A stretch of 64,000 bases of DNA from Deefgea piscis (GCF_019665785.1 NZ_CP081149.1:434001-498000); one strand, 5' to 3'; counted from the stretch's first letter, positions 36,258 to 46,366 are shown. Made by a program: numbers and translations. The notes: generated by a model not told the origin, from the letters alone.

Positions 36258-37291
36258 GGTTTGGCCCTCTCGGCAGTGGTGCGTGCATTGCGTACGGCAG
36301 CAAGGCTGGCACTTAAATCAGGCATGGTGATCGCGAGGGGTTGCGTTTGTAGTTGGCGCAAAACCTTAATTGCATTATCAGTGGCCGGCGCACGGGCATC
36401 AAAAAATTGCTGTAAATAACGCTCAGTGGCTTTGAGATCGCTATGAAATGCCGCTTCGTTACGGAGCAATAATGCGGCGCGCGCATTCAGTAGGCGCAAT
36501 TTAATATTTTCTCGCAAAAAAAAACTTTGCTCAGGAGATAACAAAATCAGATCGGGTTGATCGATGCGGCGAATTTGAATCAGTTGTTTGAGTTCATGCC
36601 AAATCTCAGCGCCAAAGCGTTGTGCGGCATTGTGCTGCGTGTTGGCTTGATGCTTAGATGCGATAGTGTGTCCGGCATCAACAATCAGCGGCAATTGATC
36701 AACACTATCAATAATGCTATTGAGCTTGGCGGTAATCCCAATCACATCCAGATAGGGCGTTGCTTTTAAGGTGTTGATGTCTTTGGTTAGCGCTTGGCGA
36801 ACGCTGATTAGCTCTGGGCGATTGAGCTGAGCCAATTGCACGTCGATATTATTTAACGCCGTTAATGCGCTATTGATATCGCCGGCAATTTGTAATTGTT
36901 GGCTGGCAAAAGACAGCATTTGCTCGACTTCGGCCAGACTATGCAAGGTTTCACCTCGGCTGAGGTTATCGTACATATTATTGAGCGCTTCTTGTCGCGC
37001 ACTGGATTCTGCTTGTTTGTTTTCTTGAACATCAAGGCGCGAGATGATTTTTTGCTGTGCTTGGCTCGACTGTAGGTTCGATTGGCGTAGCTCTTGTTGT
37101 AGTTGATTATTGCTTGCCAGTTCACGACTCAGTTCTAACTTGAGTGATTCCATCGCGTTTTGCTGGTATAGCCAAGCGCCTGCGCTGGCTAAAATGGCCA
37201 CAATCGCTAAAATCAGCGCCGGTTGCGGCATAGCACGACGTGGCGTGGTATTAAGTGCCGCAGAAAAAGTATTTGGATTGTCTTGATTCAT
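36254..37291 (-). CDS. hemX: HemX protein (uroporphyrinogen-III C-methyltransferase-like)
   Basis: 345 residues. One membrane helix near residues 25-42 (LILAIVAILASAGAWLY), then a long coiled coil rich in Gln, Leu and Ser, then a helical domain. Matches HemX of the hemCDXY operon. No SAM methyltransferase core is visible, so the methyltransferase name given to E. coli HemX is doubtful. Its start lies six bases after the hemD stop. Confidence 0.9.
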   Translation of the reverse strand: MNQDNPNTFSAALNTTPRRAMPQPALILAIVAILASAGAWLYQQNAMESLKLELSRELASNNQLQQELRQSNLQSSQAQQKIISRLDVQENKQAESSARQEALNNMYDNLSRGETLHSLAEVEQMLSFASQQLQIAGDINSALTALNNIDVQLAQLNRPELISVRQALTKDINTLKATPYLDVIGITAKLNSIIDSVDQLPLIVDAGHTIASKHQANTQHNAAQRFGAEIWHELKQLIQIRRIDQPDLILLSPEQSFFLRENIKLRLLNARAALLLRNEAAFHSDLKATERYLQQFFDARAPATDNAIKVLRQLQTQPLAITMPDLSASLAAVRNARTTAERAKP

Positions 37292-37297
37292 CGGGCT

Positions 37298-38068
37298 CTA
37301 CACTTTTTGAGATGAAGCCGGCGAAAAATACCGGCAAATCGAACGGGTAATACCATCATCGCCCGCCTCGGTTGGCACTATATGCTGAGCGCCATGCGCT
37401 TTGAGAGTAGCGGCAATTCGTGGGTGCGGAACAAAATAGAGCCTACATTGTAACTTGAGCTGCGCTTGCTCTCCAGCCCAGCTCAATAAGTGTTGTGCCG
37501 CTTCCGAGCTAGAAATAATAATGCCATCACAGCCCAAAGCCAATTGTTGCTCAATCTCTTGCCGATCTAAAGCGGCAACGCTGCGCTGATAAGCCGTCAC
37601 CAATTGTACGCTCGCACCCGCCGCGATTAAGCCCGCAGGTAAAATGTCGCGGCCACCATTGCCGCGAAACAGCACAATTTTTTTACCGGTTTGATCACCT
37701 AACGTCGCCAATAAACCTTCACCATCAAATTGCTGCGCGGGACAAATAATGTGCTGCATGCCTAATTGGGCTGCTCGTTCGGCACTGCCCGGACCGATGA
37801 CGGCAACGGGTAAATGACTAGGCCAAGGCTTTGCGCGCGCCAGCATCACTTGATCTAATGCCGAAGGACTAATAAAAATCGCCAAATCAAATTGATCAAG
37901 TTGAGCGAGCGCGTTTTGTAGTTCTTGCGCTGGATTGGGCGGCGCTATGGTTAGCAGCGGAAGGGTATGACACTGTGCGCCTTGTTTAGAGAGCGACGCA
38001 GCCAAATACCCAGCCTGTGCTTCAGGCCGAGTAATCCATAATCGCAAGCCAGCAAGCGCTAAAGTCAT
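37298..38068 (-). CDS. hemD: Uroporphyrinogen-III synthase
   Basis: 256 residues. Closes and inverts the D ring of hydroxymethylbilane. Poorly conserved family; visible are [21 protein letters not shown], a hinge around [12 protein letters not shown], and [13 protein letters not shown] in the second half. Overlaps hemC by four bases. Confidence 0.93.
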   Translation of the reverse strand: MTLALAGLRLWITRPEAQAGYLAASLSKQGAQCHTLPLLTIAPPNPAQELQNALAQLDQFDLAIFISPSALDQVMLARAKPWPSHLPVAVIGPGSAERAAQLGMQHIICPAQQFDGEGLLATLGDQTGKKIVLFRGNGGRDILPAGLIAAGASVQLVTAYQRSVAALDRQEIEQQLALGCDGIIISSSEAAQHLLSWAGEQAQLKLQCRLYFVPHPRIAATLKAHGAQHIVPTEAGDDGITRSICRYFSPASSQKV

Positions 38069-39000
38069 ACCGTTAGTTGTTTAAGAATCTCGCGAGCGCC
38101 TTCGGTGCAGAGTAAGTCGGCAACGATACGCCCTAAGCCATCCGCAGCAGCGAATGAGCCATTGGATTCGGCAACCACACGCTGACTACCATCGGGCATG
38201 GCCACTAAGCCGCGTAAGCGTAAAAAGCCCTCTTCATTGGTGGCGTAGGCAGCGAGTGGAATCTGACATGAGCCATTTAAACGACGCGATAAAGCCCGTT
38301 CCGCAGTAACGCAAGCGGCAGTTTCGGCGTGATTGAATGGCGCGAGTAAGGCCATTAAATCGGCGCGATCGCTGCATATTTCAATCCCCACCGCGCCTTG
38401 CCCCGGTGCTGGTAAGCTAATTTCAGGCGACAGCTCGCAAGCGATACGTTCGGTAAGACCGAGTCGTTTTAAGCCGGCCGCAGCTAAAATGATGGCGTCA
38501 AACTCACCATCGTCGAGTTTTTTGAGACGGGTTCCAACATTGCCGCGCAGCGGCTTAACCACTAAATGTGGATACAGCGAGCGAATTTGGCTTTCGCGGC
38601 GCAAGCTGGCGGTGCCCACAATCGCGCCCGCAGGCAGCTCGTCCGGATGTTTGAATCGATTTGAGACAAAGGCATCACGCGGATCTTCGCGTTCACCGAT
38701 TGCCGCCAGGCTAAAGCCTTCGGGCAAGACCATAGGTACGTCTTTCATTGAGTGTACGGCCAAGTCGGCGCGTCCCTCACTCATGGCTTGTTCTAGCTCT
38801 TTGACGAACAAGCCTTTGCCGCCGATTTTATTTAACGTGACGTCTAAAATTTTATCGCCTTGCGTGGTAATGCCAAGCAATTGAACCGATAAAAGCGGAT
38901 AAGTTTTTTCTAGCCAAGACTTCACAAAATGAGCTTGCCAGAGTGCCAGCGGGCTTTCGCGAGTGGCGATCACCACTTGGGTAGGCAGAGTTGGGCTCAT
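38065..39000 (-). CDS. hemC: Hydroxymethylbilane synthase (porphobilinogen deaminase)
   Basis: 311 residues. Joins four porphobilinogens. N-terminal [13 protein letters not shown], the loop [11 protein letters not shown], active-site [11 protein letters not shown] and the dipyrromethane-binding cysteine C245 in [13 protein letters not shown] are all present. Separated from the fimV-like stop by 69 bases, enough for its own promoter. Confidence 0.97.
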   Translation of the reverse strand: MSPTLPTQVVIATRESPLALWQAHFVKSWLEKTYPLLSVQLLGITTQGDKILDVTLNKIGGKGLFVKELEQAMSEGRADLAVHSMKDVPMVLPEGFSLAAIGEREDPRDAFVSNRFKHPDELPAGAIVGTASLRRESQIRSLYPHLVVKPLRGNVGTRLKKLDDGEFDAIILAAAGLKRLGLTERIACELSPEISLPAPGQGAVGIEICSDRADLMALLAPFNHAETAACVTAERALSRRLNGSCQIPLAAYATNEEGFLRLRGLVAMPDGSQRVVAESNGSFAAADGLGRIVADLLCTEGAREILKQLTV

Positions 39001-39069
39001 AAGAAAAATCCTTTAGTCAGACAAAAACACAAGTCTAACATGCGCGATGCAGCATGCGCTGCTCGCGCC

Positions 39070-41073
39070 TTATTCGAGATGACGTTTGCGCTCTGGCTGT
39101 GGTTTGTTCTCGGAATCGAAGTCAAGGAAATCCATATGTGGCACCGTTGATTCAGCGGTGCTTGCGCTTATTTCTGGCTCAAAAGCCGGAAACATTTCGA
39201 TTTCTTCGGTCGCTTGAAATAGCATCCCTGGCATTTCATAGTGAACTTCAGGTAGCTGAATATCCAACATGATTTCTGGCGCGGCTTCGCTGACTTCAAA
39301 GTCCAAGGCTGCTGGTGGCGCGCGCGGCGTTTCGATATCCAAGAACGCAGCCATCATCGTTGCCGGTGTTGGCTCGGGGTGGATATCAAGTTCAACGCTG
39401 TTGTTGTCCGGCATGATTAAGGTGCTGCCCACCGCGCTACCCATGGCGCTACCCATGGCGCTGGGGCTATTGTGGCGCTGATAGAGTTCATTCTCAGGAT
39501 CAAGTTTTGAGCCGATATTACGCACCAGCTCCCAATCGGCTTCGTCTTTTACGATTAGGCTGAGGTTTTTCGCCAGATTGGCATATTCGGTTTTCATCCC
39601 TTGCTGGCGGAAAACACGGAATAGCATTAACCAACGCTCAATATCTTCGGGGTCTTCATCAATGCTGCGATACAGTAAATCAATCGCTTCGGCGACCTCG
39701 CCTTGGCCTAGCATAATTTGAATTCGTGCCAAATCGACAGAGTCAAAATCGCTGACTTCAATCCCCGCGCCAGGGTGATGTAAAAATGACATCATGGTTG
39801 GCGTGTGCTCAGTGGTTTTATGCCGTGTGGCGTAGGTTTTAAACTGGCCCATCAAGGTTTGTTCGCTATGTGGGGCGAGTTCATTGCTTTGCTGCGCTTG
39901 GCGACGACGCCAAAATAGCCAGCCGCCAACCGTCGTTACGATGCCAACTAAACCTAAGCCAATCAGCCAAGCAGGCGTCTTGCTTTCCGGTTCAACGACT
40001 TCTGGCGTTGGCATAATGCGTTTTTTATGGGGCTGGCTGGCGGCGATGGCGGCAGTGCCATTGACGGCAGCGGTATTGACGGTACTGGCGGTGATGAGCG
40101 CTTCAGGCGCGCTGGCCATCGGCTGGCTGGCTAGCGGTAAGCTGGCGCTTGTATTGAGCTGGCTTAGGCGCGCATTGAGTTGCTCGACTTCTAATTGTAA
40201 TTTGAACTGCAGTTCTTCCAGTGTTTTGACTTTTTCTTCTAAAACTTGAGTGTATTGCGCTGCTGATGGCGTGCCCGTGCTGGTTGGTTTAGTGCGTTGA
40301 CTCGGCTCGCTATCGAGTCGTAATTGGCCTGCTTCGACTGTTGGTGTGGTTGGCGATTTTTTTCGTACTGAACGTAATTTGTCGGGAATGCTTACCACGG
40401 TACCGGCACTCAATTCAGCATTCGGATCAAGATTAGGATTGTTGGCACTGAGTTTTTGCAAATAGCGAGGGTATTGCGGCGTATTTTCGGGGTAATAGCG
40501 TTTCGTTAGTTCGCGCAAACTCATTGGTTTTTTTAGCGTGAGCTGATGATCTGTTCTAGGAGATACGTCTTGCTCATTGCTGGATTCTGCTCGGCGTGGG
40601 CGCACTTCACGCGGTAGCATGCGACTTGGCGTCTCGCGTTCGGCTCGAAGTGGCGCGATATTTAAAAATGCCGTGAAATCCCGCGTCATTTGTTGATTGG
40701 CGCAGGCGAATTTAACTGCAAAAGCAATCGTCGGTTCACCAACCGCAGAGCGCGATTCGATTAATAGTACGCCGCTGAGTTCTCCGTTGGGACGGATTTG
40801 GATGGTGGCTGGGCCTAGGCCGGGTAATTCATTGTTGGACGCGCGTAATTCAATACATTGTTCATTGATCGCTTCGCCAGCATTTAAGCGATAGGGCACA
40901 AGGCCGCGAAAGGGTTGTCCTATGTAGGACTGTAATTGCAATTCGCCCATGGTCATGCCGTGAGCTGAACCAAAGCTTAGACCCAGTGTACCAATGGTCG
41001 CGCAGAGTGTGGCGCGGCGAAATTTAAAATGCGGCATTGATAATTTAAACCATAAATTGAATATTTCATTCAT
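39070..41073 (-). CDS. fimV: FimV/TspA-like envelope protein
   Basis: 667 residues. A signal sequence or anchor (about residues 10-40, ending SAHG), then the FimV N-terminal domain with LGELQLQSYIGQPFRG-like start, a LysM-like segment (SLRELTKRYYPENTPQYPRYLQKL, ending TVVSIP), a Gln/Glu coiled coil, a membrane helix (AWLIGLGLVGIVTTVGGWLFW) and a cytosolic acidic tail with TPR-like repeats. FimV homologues anchor type IV pilus and polarity proteins at the pole. ATG 41073 chosen with AAGG upstream. A 12-base tandem duplication (39434-39457) encodes AMGSAMGS in the tail. Confidence 0.85.
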   Translation of the reverse strand: MNEIFNLWFKLSMPHFKFRRATLCATIGTLGLSFGSAHGMTMGELQLQSYIGQPFRGLVPYRLNAGEAINEQCIELRASNNELPGLGPATIQIRPNGELSGVLLIESRSAVGEPTIAFAVKFACANQQMTRDFTAFLNIAPLRAERETPSRMLPREVRPRRAESSNEQDVSPRTDHQLTLKKPMSLRELTKRYYPENTPQYPRYLQKLSANNPNLDPNAELSAGTVVSIPDKLRSVRKKSPTTPTVEAGQLRLDSEPSQRTKPTSTGTPSAAQYTQVLEEKVKTLEELQFKLQLEVEQLNARLSQLNTSASLPLASQPMASAPEALITASTVNTAAVNGTAAIAASQPHKKRIMPTPEVVEPESKTPAWLIGLGLVGIVTTVGGWLFWRRRQAQQSNELAPHSEQTLMGQFKTYATRHKTTEHTPTMMSFLHHPGAGIEVSDFDSVDLARIQIMLGQGEVAEAIDLLYRSIDEDPEDIERWLMLFRVFRQQGMKTEYANLAKNLSLIVKDEADWELVRNIGSKLDPENELYQRHNSPSAMGSAMGSAVGSTLIMPDNNSVELDIHPEPTPATMMAAFLDIETPRAPPAALDFEVSEAAPEIMLDIQLPEVHYEMPGMLFQATEEIEMFPAFEPEISASTAESTVPHMDFLDFDSENKPQPERKRHLE

Positions 41074-41247
41074 TGTCAGGCCTTCTGGCATTCAACTCAA
41101 CAAAAAAATAAATAAGATTACGCAATATTCATTTTTAGCTAATTTGCTGAGTTTTTTCAAATATAAGCATATATTAATGTGCTGGAGGGCAATTGCAGCT
41201 TTGTTTGTGAAACCGGCAAAGCATAAAAAATGCTGCACAAAGTCATT

Positions 41248-42300
41248 TCACCATAAACAAAGCTGCTCAGGCACTTTGCTTCGTTCGTCAAAACGCACCC
41301 CTAAACCTAATAAACGCACGGCTTGCGGGCTACGTTTTAAACCTTGTTCAAGTAGCCGAATATAGGTATTTAATTGCGGTGAGTTGCAAATACATTCCAC
41401 TGTCGTTTGTGTGAAATCAGCAAATTTAATTTTGATAAATGCTTTATGAATTCGCTCATCCGCTAAACGCTGCATTCTAATTTGCCAATCGCTAAATAAT
41501 TCAGCAAGTGCTTGCTGGCATGCTGTGCTACTTAAATCATGGGCGAATGTATTTTCTACCGATAATGATTTGCGACTTTCATGCGGGGCGACAGGGCGAT
41601 GATCGATACCTTGTGCTTGTTCATGGAGTAAATGCCCCAAGCGACCAAACTCACCAATAAGTTGCTCTAGTGACCAAGCCTGAATATCGGCACAGCTATG
41701 TATGCCGCGCAAGGCAAGTTTATCTGCGGTTACCTTACCAATACCCCATAGCTTTCTTGTTGGGAGCTGCGGCATAAATTCGGCAATATCTTGGGGCCGG
41801 ATTACAAATTGCCCATTCGGTTTACGCCAGTCGCTGGCAATTTTGGCCAGTAATTTATTTGGCGCAATGCCTGCGCTGGCGGTGATGCCGATTTCACGCT
41901 CAATGCGGGCTCGAATTTGTTCGGCCATTCGTGAGGCGCTGCCTGCGCAGTGCGGCTGGCCGCTAACGTCTAAATACGCCTCATCCAAAGACAGCGGCTC
42001 GATTTGGTCGGTGTAATCGGCAAAAATGGCGCGCATTGCCTGTGATGCCGCTTTGTAACGGGCAAAGTCGGGTGGCACCACCACCAGCTGCCGGCAACGC
42101 TGTTGTGCTCGATAGGTCGACATGGCCGAATGAATGCCAAATTGGCGCGCAAGGTAGTTGCAAGTGGCAATGACGCCACGCCGCTCAGCCGAGCCGCCCA
42201 CGGCGAGTGGGACTTCGCGTAATTCAGGTCGATCACGCATTTCAACGGCGGCATAAAAGCAGTCGCAATCGATATGAATAATTTTGCGCTGAGGCGTCAC
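41248..42300 (-). CDS. dinB: DNA polymerase IV (Y family)
   Basis: 350 residues. Error-prone translesion polymerase. Metal-binding motifs IHIDCDCFYAAVEMRD at residues 8-23 and SLDEAYLDVSG at about 103-113; helix-hairpin-helix MRGIHSCADI; little-finger domain and a beta-clamp-binding C-terminus (VPEQLCLW). No LexA box is evident just upstream. The 174 bases between its stop and the fimV start hold no gene. Confidence 0.95.
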   Translation of the reverse strand: MTPQRKIIHIDCDCFYAAVEMRDRPELREVPLAVGGSAERRGVIATCNYLARQFGIHSAMSTYRAQQRCRQLVVVPPDFARYKAASQAMRAIFADYTDQIEPLSLDEAYLDVSGQPHCAGSASRMAEQIRARIEREIGITASAGIAPNKLLAKIASDWRKPNGQFVIRPQDIAEFMPQLPTRKLWGIGKVTADKLALRGIHSCADIQAWSLEQLIGEFGRLGHLLHEQAQGIDHRPVAPHESRKSLSVENTFAHDLSSTACQQALAELFSDWQIRMQRLADERIHKAFIKIKFADFTQTTVECICNSPQLNTYIRLLEQGLKRSPQAVRLLGLGVRFDERSKVPEQLCLW

Positions 42301-42523
42301 GGTGTGGCTTGAGTAAATAAAACAAATTGTACGTTCGTTCTATATGGCTGTCAGTATTTTCTGCTTCAGCGGTAATGACGCCGCTTTGATTGGGTATGGT
42401 GCTATTGGGTATATTAATGGGAGTCAATATTTAAAAGGTTTACATAGCAATACGTCACAGTGCCGCCGAAAATAACGGCTAGCACCGTTGGGGATTGTGC
42501 TGCACTGGCGAAGCCCGCGTTGA

Positions 42524-42769
42524 TTAGCGGCAGTAGTTCGCCATGATATAGCTGCGCTGAGTCGGGTATTTTCGGCCGCTAGGCGCGCAAGTTTTTAGCA
42601 CTACATCGCCAGTGTCATAACGGCGTGACATGGTGACGCGTTGGCCGATACTGAGTTTTTTGCGTTTATTGTTGTAGGCGTTCAGGATTGAATCGTACGT
42701 CCCGGTCGCGATGGGCTGCTCGACGCCGTGGATGGTAATAAGCTTCAGAATGTAATTGTGCTCGGTCAT
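42524..42769 (-). CDS. Hypothetical protein, 81 residues
   Basis: A small basic protein with a strong ribosome binding site (GGAGA seven bases before ATG 42769) and an orderly alternation of strand-like segments. YILKLITIHGVEQPIATGTY and the C-terminal region YDTGDVVLKTC suggest a small beta protein. I do not recognise a family. Its neighbours (dinB, GH13) give no clue. Confidence 0.55.
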   Translation of the reverse strand: MTEHNYILKLITIHGVEQPIATGTYDSILNAYNNKRKKLSIGQRVTMSRRYDTGDVVLKTCAPSGRKYPTQRSYIMANYCR

Positions 42770-43094
42770 GAGGTCTCCAATTGCAGCTTATTGAAGCGCC
42801 GATCTGCCTTTGTGTTCTACGCTTGATTTGCATTGAGCGCATTGGCACAGCATCAAATCATTGCTTTTAAAATGAATCACTCGCTCTCTGTTGCCGTGAT
42901 GTTTCGCTTGGGCAGCAAACGGTTGAGTCAGCACTCAGTATCTGATTATATTTTTACCAATTTGTTGCAGTTAAGAAATAAAGACGGAGTGTTGTTTTTT
43001 AGGTTTTGTCAGTTTTGAATCAGCTAAAAACAATATTGGAGTCGGTTGATGTTCTGCTACGGTTAATGTATTTCACTGTCAATGGGGCGATGTG
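42770..43094. other. Intergenic region upstream of the GH13 gene
   Basis: 325 bases between two divergent genes. A plus-strand frame of 61 codons (42833-43018) has no ribosome binding site or motif and is not called. The TTGGAGTCGGTTGATG stretch near 43036 may be part of a promoter, with low confidence. Confidence 0.4.
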
Positions 43095-44579
43095 ATGACT
43101 CAACTGGATGACCTTACTCGTCGGCGCGCTAGCCAAATTGTGTATCAGATCTTTCCCGAGCGATTTGCTATCGGCGCTGGCTTAAGTAGCGCGGAAAAAC
43201 TGGCCAATACCGCATATGACGGGCCCAATGTCGCCAAATGTGGCTGGGATGACAGCACCTTAAATCAGCCGTGGGGACAGCAATTTTTTGGTGGTGACTT
43301 GGATGGTATAGCTGACAAAATCGACTATTTGTTGGATTTAGGTGTGACTGGGGTTTACCTCACGCCGATTTTTAGCGCCCCAAGCAATCATAAATACGAC
43401 GCCACGGATTTTTTTAATATTGACGCGATGTTTGGTGGTGAGGCGGCACTACTACGTTTGATCGATACATTGCATCAACAAGGCATGAATCTAACGTTAG
43501 ATGCCGTGCTCAATCATGTCTCTGAATTTCATCCATGGTTTTTGGCAGCGCAGCAAGGCGATCCAAGCAAGCGCGATTGGTTTACTTTTCTGGCTGATGG
43601 ACGTTATTTATGTTGGCAAGATTATGGTTTGATGCCGGAACTCAATCTGGCCAATCCAGCGGTCAGAGACGTGCTGTATCGTCAGCCAAACAGCGTGGTG
43701 CAATATTGGTTAAGTCGAGGTATCGACAACTGGCGCTTTGATGTCGCGCAAGACGTCGGTATACCCGTGGCACAAGAGATGGCCGAGGTAGTGGGTAAAG
43801 CGTATCCAGGGGCTGGGTTACTTGGTGAATTAAATGGGTTTTCTGGCGGCTGGTTTCAGGCTGGTGCTGGTTATAGCGGCATGATGAATTACTGGTATCG
43901 CACGGCGATTTTGGCTTGGCTGGCAGGCGAAATTGACAGTATACAAATGAATGCGGCGATTCAAGATGCCCGTGATGCGTATGGCTTGAAAGGGCTGTTG
44001 TGTTCGTGGAATATGTTGTCGAGCCACGATACGCCGCGTTTGATTACCACCGTTGGTAATTTGCATGACGCGCAACTGGCGATGGCGATGCAATTTACTT
44101 TGCCGGGCATCCCGCTCGTATATTACGGCGAAGAAATCGGTATGCAAGGCGGCGCTGATCCGGATTGCCGCCGACCAATGCGCTGGAACGAAGCCGATTG
44201 GAATCATGCGCAGCGGGCGTGGGTTAAACAGCTAATTGCGATTCGCCAGCAAAATACCGCTCTGCAGTATGGCGATATTATCGTTTTGGGTCATCGCCTT
44301 GCCGGCAATACCCTGGTGTTTTTACGCGCCACCGATGTTCCGGGGGAGGCCGCTTTGGTGGTGGTTAATTTAGCCGATACCCCGCTGGCGAGTCGTTTAT
44401 TGATTCCTTATTCGCATTGGTACGACGGCGTGCCGTTGCGCGATGCTTTAGGTGGCGCGCCAGATAGCAAAATGCAGGCTGGTAGTGTGTTGCTGCAACT
44501 ACCTGCGCGTTCGGTGGCGATTTATCAGGCGTTTGAGCCTTACCAAAACTACACCTTTTTTAAACCGCGTAATCAGTAA
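43095..44579 (+). CDS. Alpha-amylase family glycoside hydrolase (GH13, cyclomaltodextrinase/neopullulanase-like)
   Basis: 494 residues, no signal peptide, so probably cytosolic maltodextrin hydrolysis. The four GH13 regions are visible: DAVLNH at 136-141, RFDVAQ with nucleophile D216, acid/base E245 in LLGELNG, and HDTPR with D312. Lacks the N-terminal beta domain of classical neopullulanases, and ends in a small beta domain. The QPWGQQFFGGDLDGI and CRRPMRWNEADW motifs support the cyclomaltodextrinase side. The start is ATG 43095, with GTG 43092 as alternative. No other sugar gene is adjacent. Confidence 0.9.
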   Translation: MTQLDDLTRRRASQIVYQIFPERFAIGAGLSSAEKLANTAYDGPNVAKCGWDDSTLNQPWGQQFFGGDLDGIADKIDYLLDLGVTGVYLTPIFSAPSNHKYDATDFFNIDAMFGGEAALLRLIDTLHQQGMNLTLDAVLNHVSEFHPWFLAAQQGDPSKRDWFTFLADGRYLCWQDYGLMPELNLANPAVRDVLYRQPNSVVQYWLSRGIDNWRFDVAQDVGIPVAQEMAEVVGKAYPGAGLLGELNGFSGGWFQAGAGYSGMMNYWYRTAILAWLAGEIDSIQMNAAIQDARDAYGLKGLLCSWNMLSSHDTPRLITTVGNLHDAQLAMAMQFTLPGIPLVYYGEEIGMQGGADPDCRRPMRWNEADWNHAQRAWVKQLIAIRQQNTALQYGDIIVLGHRLAGNTLVFLRATDVPGEAALVVVNLADTPLASRLLIPYSHWYDGVPLRDALGGAPDSKMQAGSVLLQLPARSVAIYQAFEPYQNYTFFKPRNQ

Positions 44580-44755
44580 TGCCGCGCACGCGTGATTGGC
44601 AATAAACGCAATTAGTATTGCTTGCCGCTGGTTTGAATTTTGAATGCCCATTGATTTTATTGAGGTATTTTTTGAGTGCAATAATTTTTTTTTAAAATGC
44701 TTGCCAAGCCAGATGGAATCAGGAATAATCCGCCTCCTACACAGAACACACTCAT

Positions 44756-44840
44756 GCCCGGGTGGCGGAATTGGTAGACGCAGGGGACTCAAAATCCCCC
44801 GCCGAAAGGTGTGCCGGTTCGAGTCCGGCCCCGGGCACCA
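44756..44840 (+). tRNA. leuX: tRNA-Leu (CAA)
   Basis: 85 bases with encoded CCA. Acceptor GCCCGGG pairs with CCCGGGC. Anticodon loop CTCAAAA with CAA at 44790-44792. The long variable arm CCGCCGAAAGGTGTG is of class II. Reads UUG codons. Confidence 0.97.
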
Positions 44841-44850
44841 AATTCAAAAA

Positions 44851-44876
44851 AGCCGATCTTTTAGATCGGCTTTTTT
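44851..44876 (+). terminator. Terminator after tRNA-Leu
   Basis: AGCCGATCT / AGATCGGCT nine-pair stem with a TTT loop, flanked by A5 and T6. Confidence 0.92.
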
Positions 44877-44899
44877 ACGTCTGCGCATTGCTGTTTTGA

Positions 44900-45208
44900 T
44901 TAATCATCATCCCAGTCGCGATCACGATCACGGCCGTGGTGGTGATGCTTTTTATATTTCTTATATCGCTTATCGTCGCGATCATGCCAGCGCCCTTGAT
45001 GGTAACGGTAATGCGACGACCAATAGCGTGGGCTTTGCCAATGGCGGCCATCCCAATAATAACCTCGATGATTGCGCGACCCGAGTTGCAAAATTGGCGT
45101 AGCCGGTGAAATCACCACCGGGGTGCCGATGGAGATATTGATACTGGCGGCGGCGCTCAGCGGAAAAGCACATGCGGCGCTGATTGCCAGAATAAAGAGT
45201 TTGTTCAT
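44900..45208 (-). CDS. Small secreted protein with His-rich charged tail
   Basis: 102 residues from ATG 45208. Signal peptide MNKLFILAISAACAFPLSAAA (residues 1-21), then ISIGTPVVISPATPILQL and aromatic Trp/Tyr-rich repeats (YYWDGRHWQSPRYWSSHYRYHQGRW), then a strongly charged tail with KKHHHH and RDRD. This architecture is common in periplasmic small proteins of unknown function; the His cluster may bind metal, which is inference. Longer frames upstream to 45337 lack the signal sequence at their N-terminus and are unlikely. Confidence 0.7.
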   Translation of the reverse strand: MNKLFILAISAACAFPLSAAASINISIGTPVVISPATPILQLGSRNHRGYYWDGRHWQSPRYWSSHYRYHQGRWHDRDDKRYKKYKKHHHHGRDRDRDWDDD

Positions 45209-45434
45209 AGACACGATTATCAATAGAAAGCAGCGATTAACGCGTAACGCAAAAGTGTTTTGGCCAATGGCGATCCCACTTTTGCACCCGTATTGAGCAT
45301 AAGTTCTATCTACGATTGCAGCTATGATGCAGGCCACTCTGGGGATGGTAATTTTGCGCTACTGCGAGTCTTTCCGCGCTTTGTGTCTTATTTTTAGCCA
45401 AAATTTGCCGCGACCAAGCCCGCGCCAACTGGCG

Positions 45435-45782
45435 CTAGCCGCCAGCACGTTTGGTTTTAAAGCCTTGGCGGTTGAGCTCGCTGATGATGCTGTCGCGATG
45501 TTCTCCTTGGATTTCAATTTGTCCGTCTTTGACGGTGCCACCCGTACCGCATAGGGTTTTGAGTTGTTTGCCCAGAGTGGTGAGTGCAGCGCTATCTAGT
45601 AATAAGCCTTTGACGACAATCACGGCCTTGCCTTTGCGTAGCTCGCGGCCCACTCGGGCGATGCCGTCGCCACTGGGAGGCGCCGCTTGGCAGCTGCAAG
45701 CTGCCATCGGCTGACGACACGCTGGACACATTGTGCCGTGCTCGGTTGAATAGACGAGTCCACCGCTGGATTTTTTACTCAT
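45435..45782 (-). CDS. yciH: Translation initiation factor SUI1-like protein (YciH)
   Basis: 115 residues. N-terminal [17 protein letters not shown] cysteine cluster, then an eIF1/SUI1 fold with [37 protein letters not shown]. Bacterial YciH influences start-site fidelity in vitro. The ATG overlaps the def stop (ATGAGTAA), so it is translationally coupled to peptide deformylase, another translation gene. Confidence 0.92.
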   Translation of the reverse strand: MSKKSSGGLVYSTEHGTMCPACRQPMAACSCQAAPPSGDGIARVGRELRKGKAVIVVKGLLLDSAALTTLGKQLKTLCGTGGTVKDGQIEIQGEHRDSIISELNRQGFKTKRAGG

Positions 45783-46311
45783 CTTGCCCCGCCTCCAGCT
45801 TGGGAAATAGCACCTCGGTATAGCCAAATTGCGTCATATCGGTGATGCGTTGCGGGTAGAGTACGCCAAATAGATGGTCGCATTCGTGTTGCACGACGCG
45901 CGCGTGAAAGCCGCTGACGGTGCGATCAATCGGTGTGCCAAACTGATCAAAGCCTTGATAGCGTATCTGGGTATAGCGTGGAACAACACCGCGTAAGCCA
46001 GGTACAGACAGACACCCCTCCCAGCCAGATTCGAGCTCTAGGCCAATGGGGCTGATGATGGGATTGATAAGAATCGTTTGTGGCACCGCATCGGCATCGG
46101 GATAACGCGCATTTTGCGCAAAACCAAACACCACCACTTGCAAGCTAACGCCGATTTGCGGCGCAGCAATGCCCACGCCTTGGCTGTCGGCCATCGTGTC
46201 GAATAAATCGACGATGAGTGCGTGTAGCTCGGGGGTATCAAATTCGCTGACTTTTTGCGCCGTAGTTAGTAGCAAGGGCTCACCCATTTTTAACACTGGA
46301 CGAATAGGCAT
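45775..46311 (-). CDS. def: Peptide deformylase
   Basis: 178 residues. Removes the formyl group from nascent N-termini; Fe(II) metallohydrolase. The three family motifs are [10 protein letters not shown] (residues 40-49), EGCLSVPG and QHECDHLFG with both zinc/iron-ligand histidines. The gene pair def-yciH forms its own short operon here; fmt and rsmB are not next to it, so this may be an additional paralogue of def. Confidence 0.94.
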   Translation of the reverse strand: MPIRPVLKMGEPLLLTTAQKVSEFDTPELHALIVDLFDTMADSQGVGIAAPQIGVSLQVVVFGFAQNARYPDADAVPQTILINPIISPIGLELESGWEGCLSVPGLRGVVPRYTQIRYQGFDQFGTPIDRTVSGFHARVVQHECDHLFGVLYPQRITDMTQFGYTEVLFPKLEAGQDE

Positions 46312-46366
46312 GATTGATTTGTGTAAGGAAAAATTTAATTTTAACTGATCGAATCAAGGCGCTGAA

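Noticed and set aside
42389..42420. Third copy of the 53-bp repeat, because of two GGGTAT blocks
   Set aside because: Lacks the inverted ATACCCAT end and cannot form the stem.
42833..43018. 61-codon open frame upstream of the GH13 gene
   Set aside because: No ribosome binding site and no motif.
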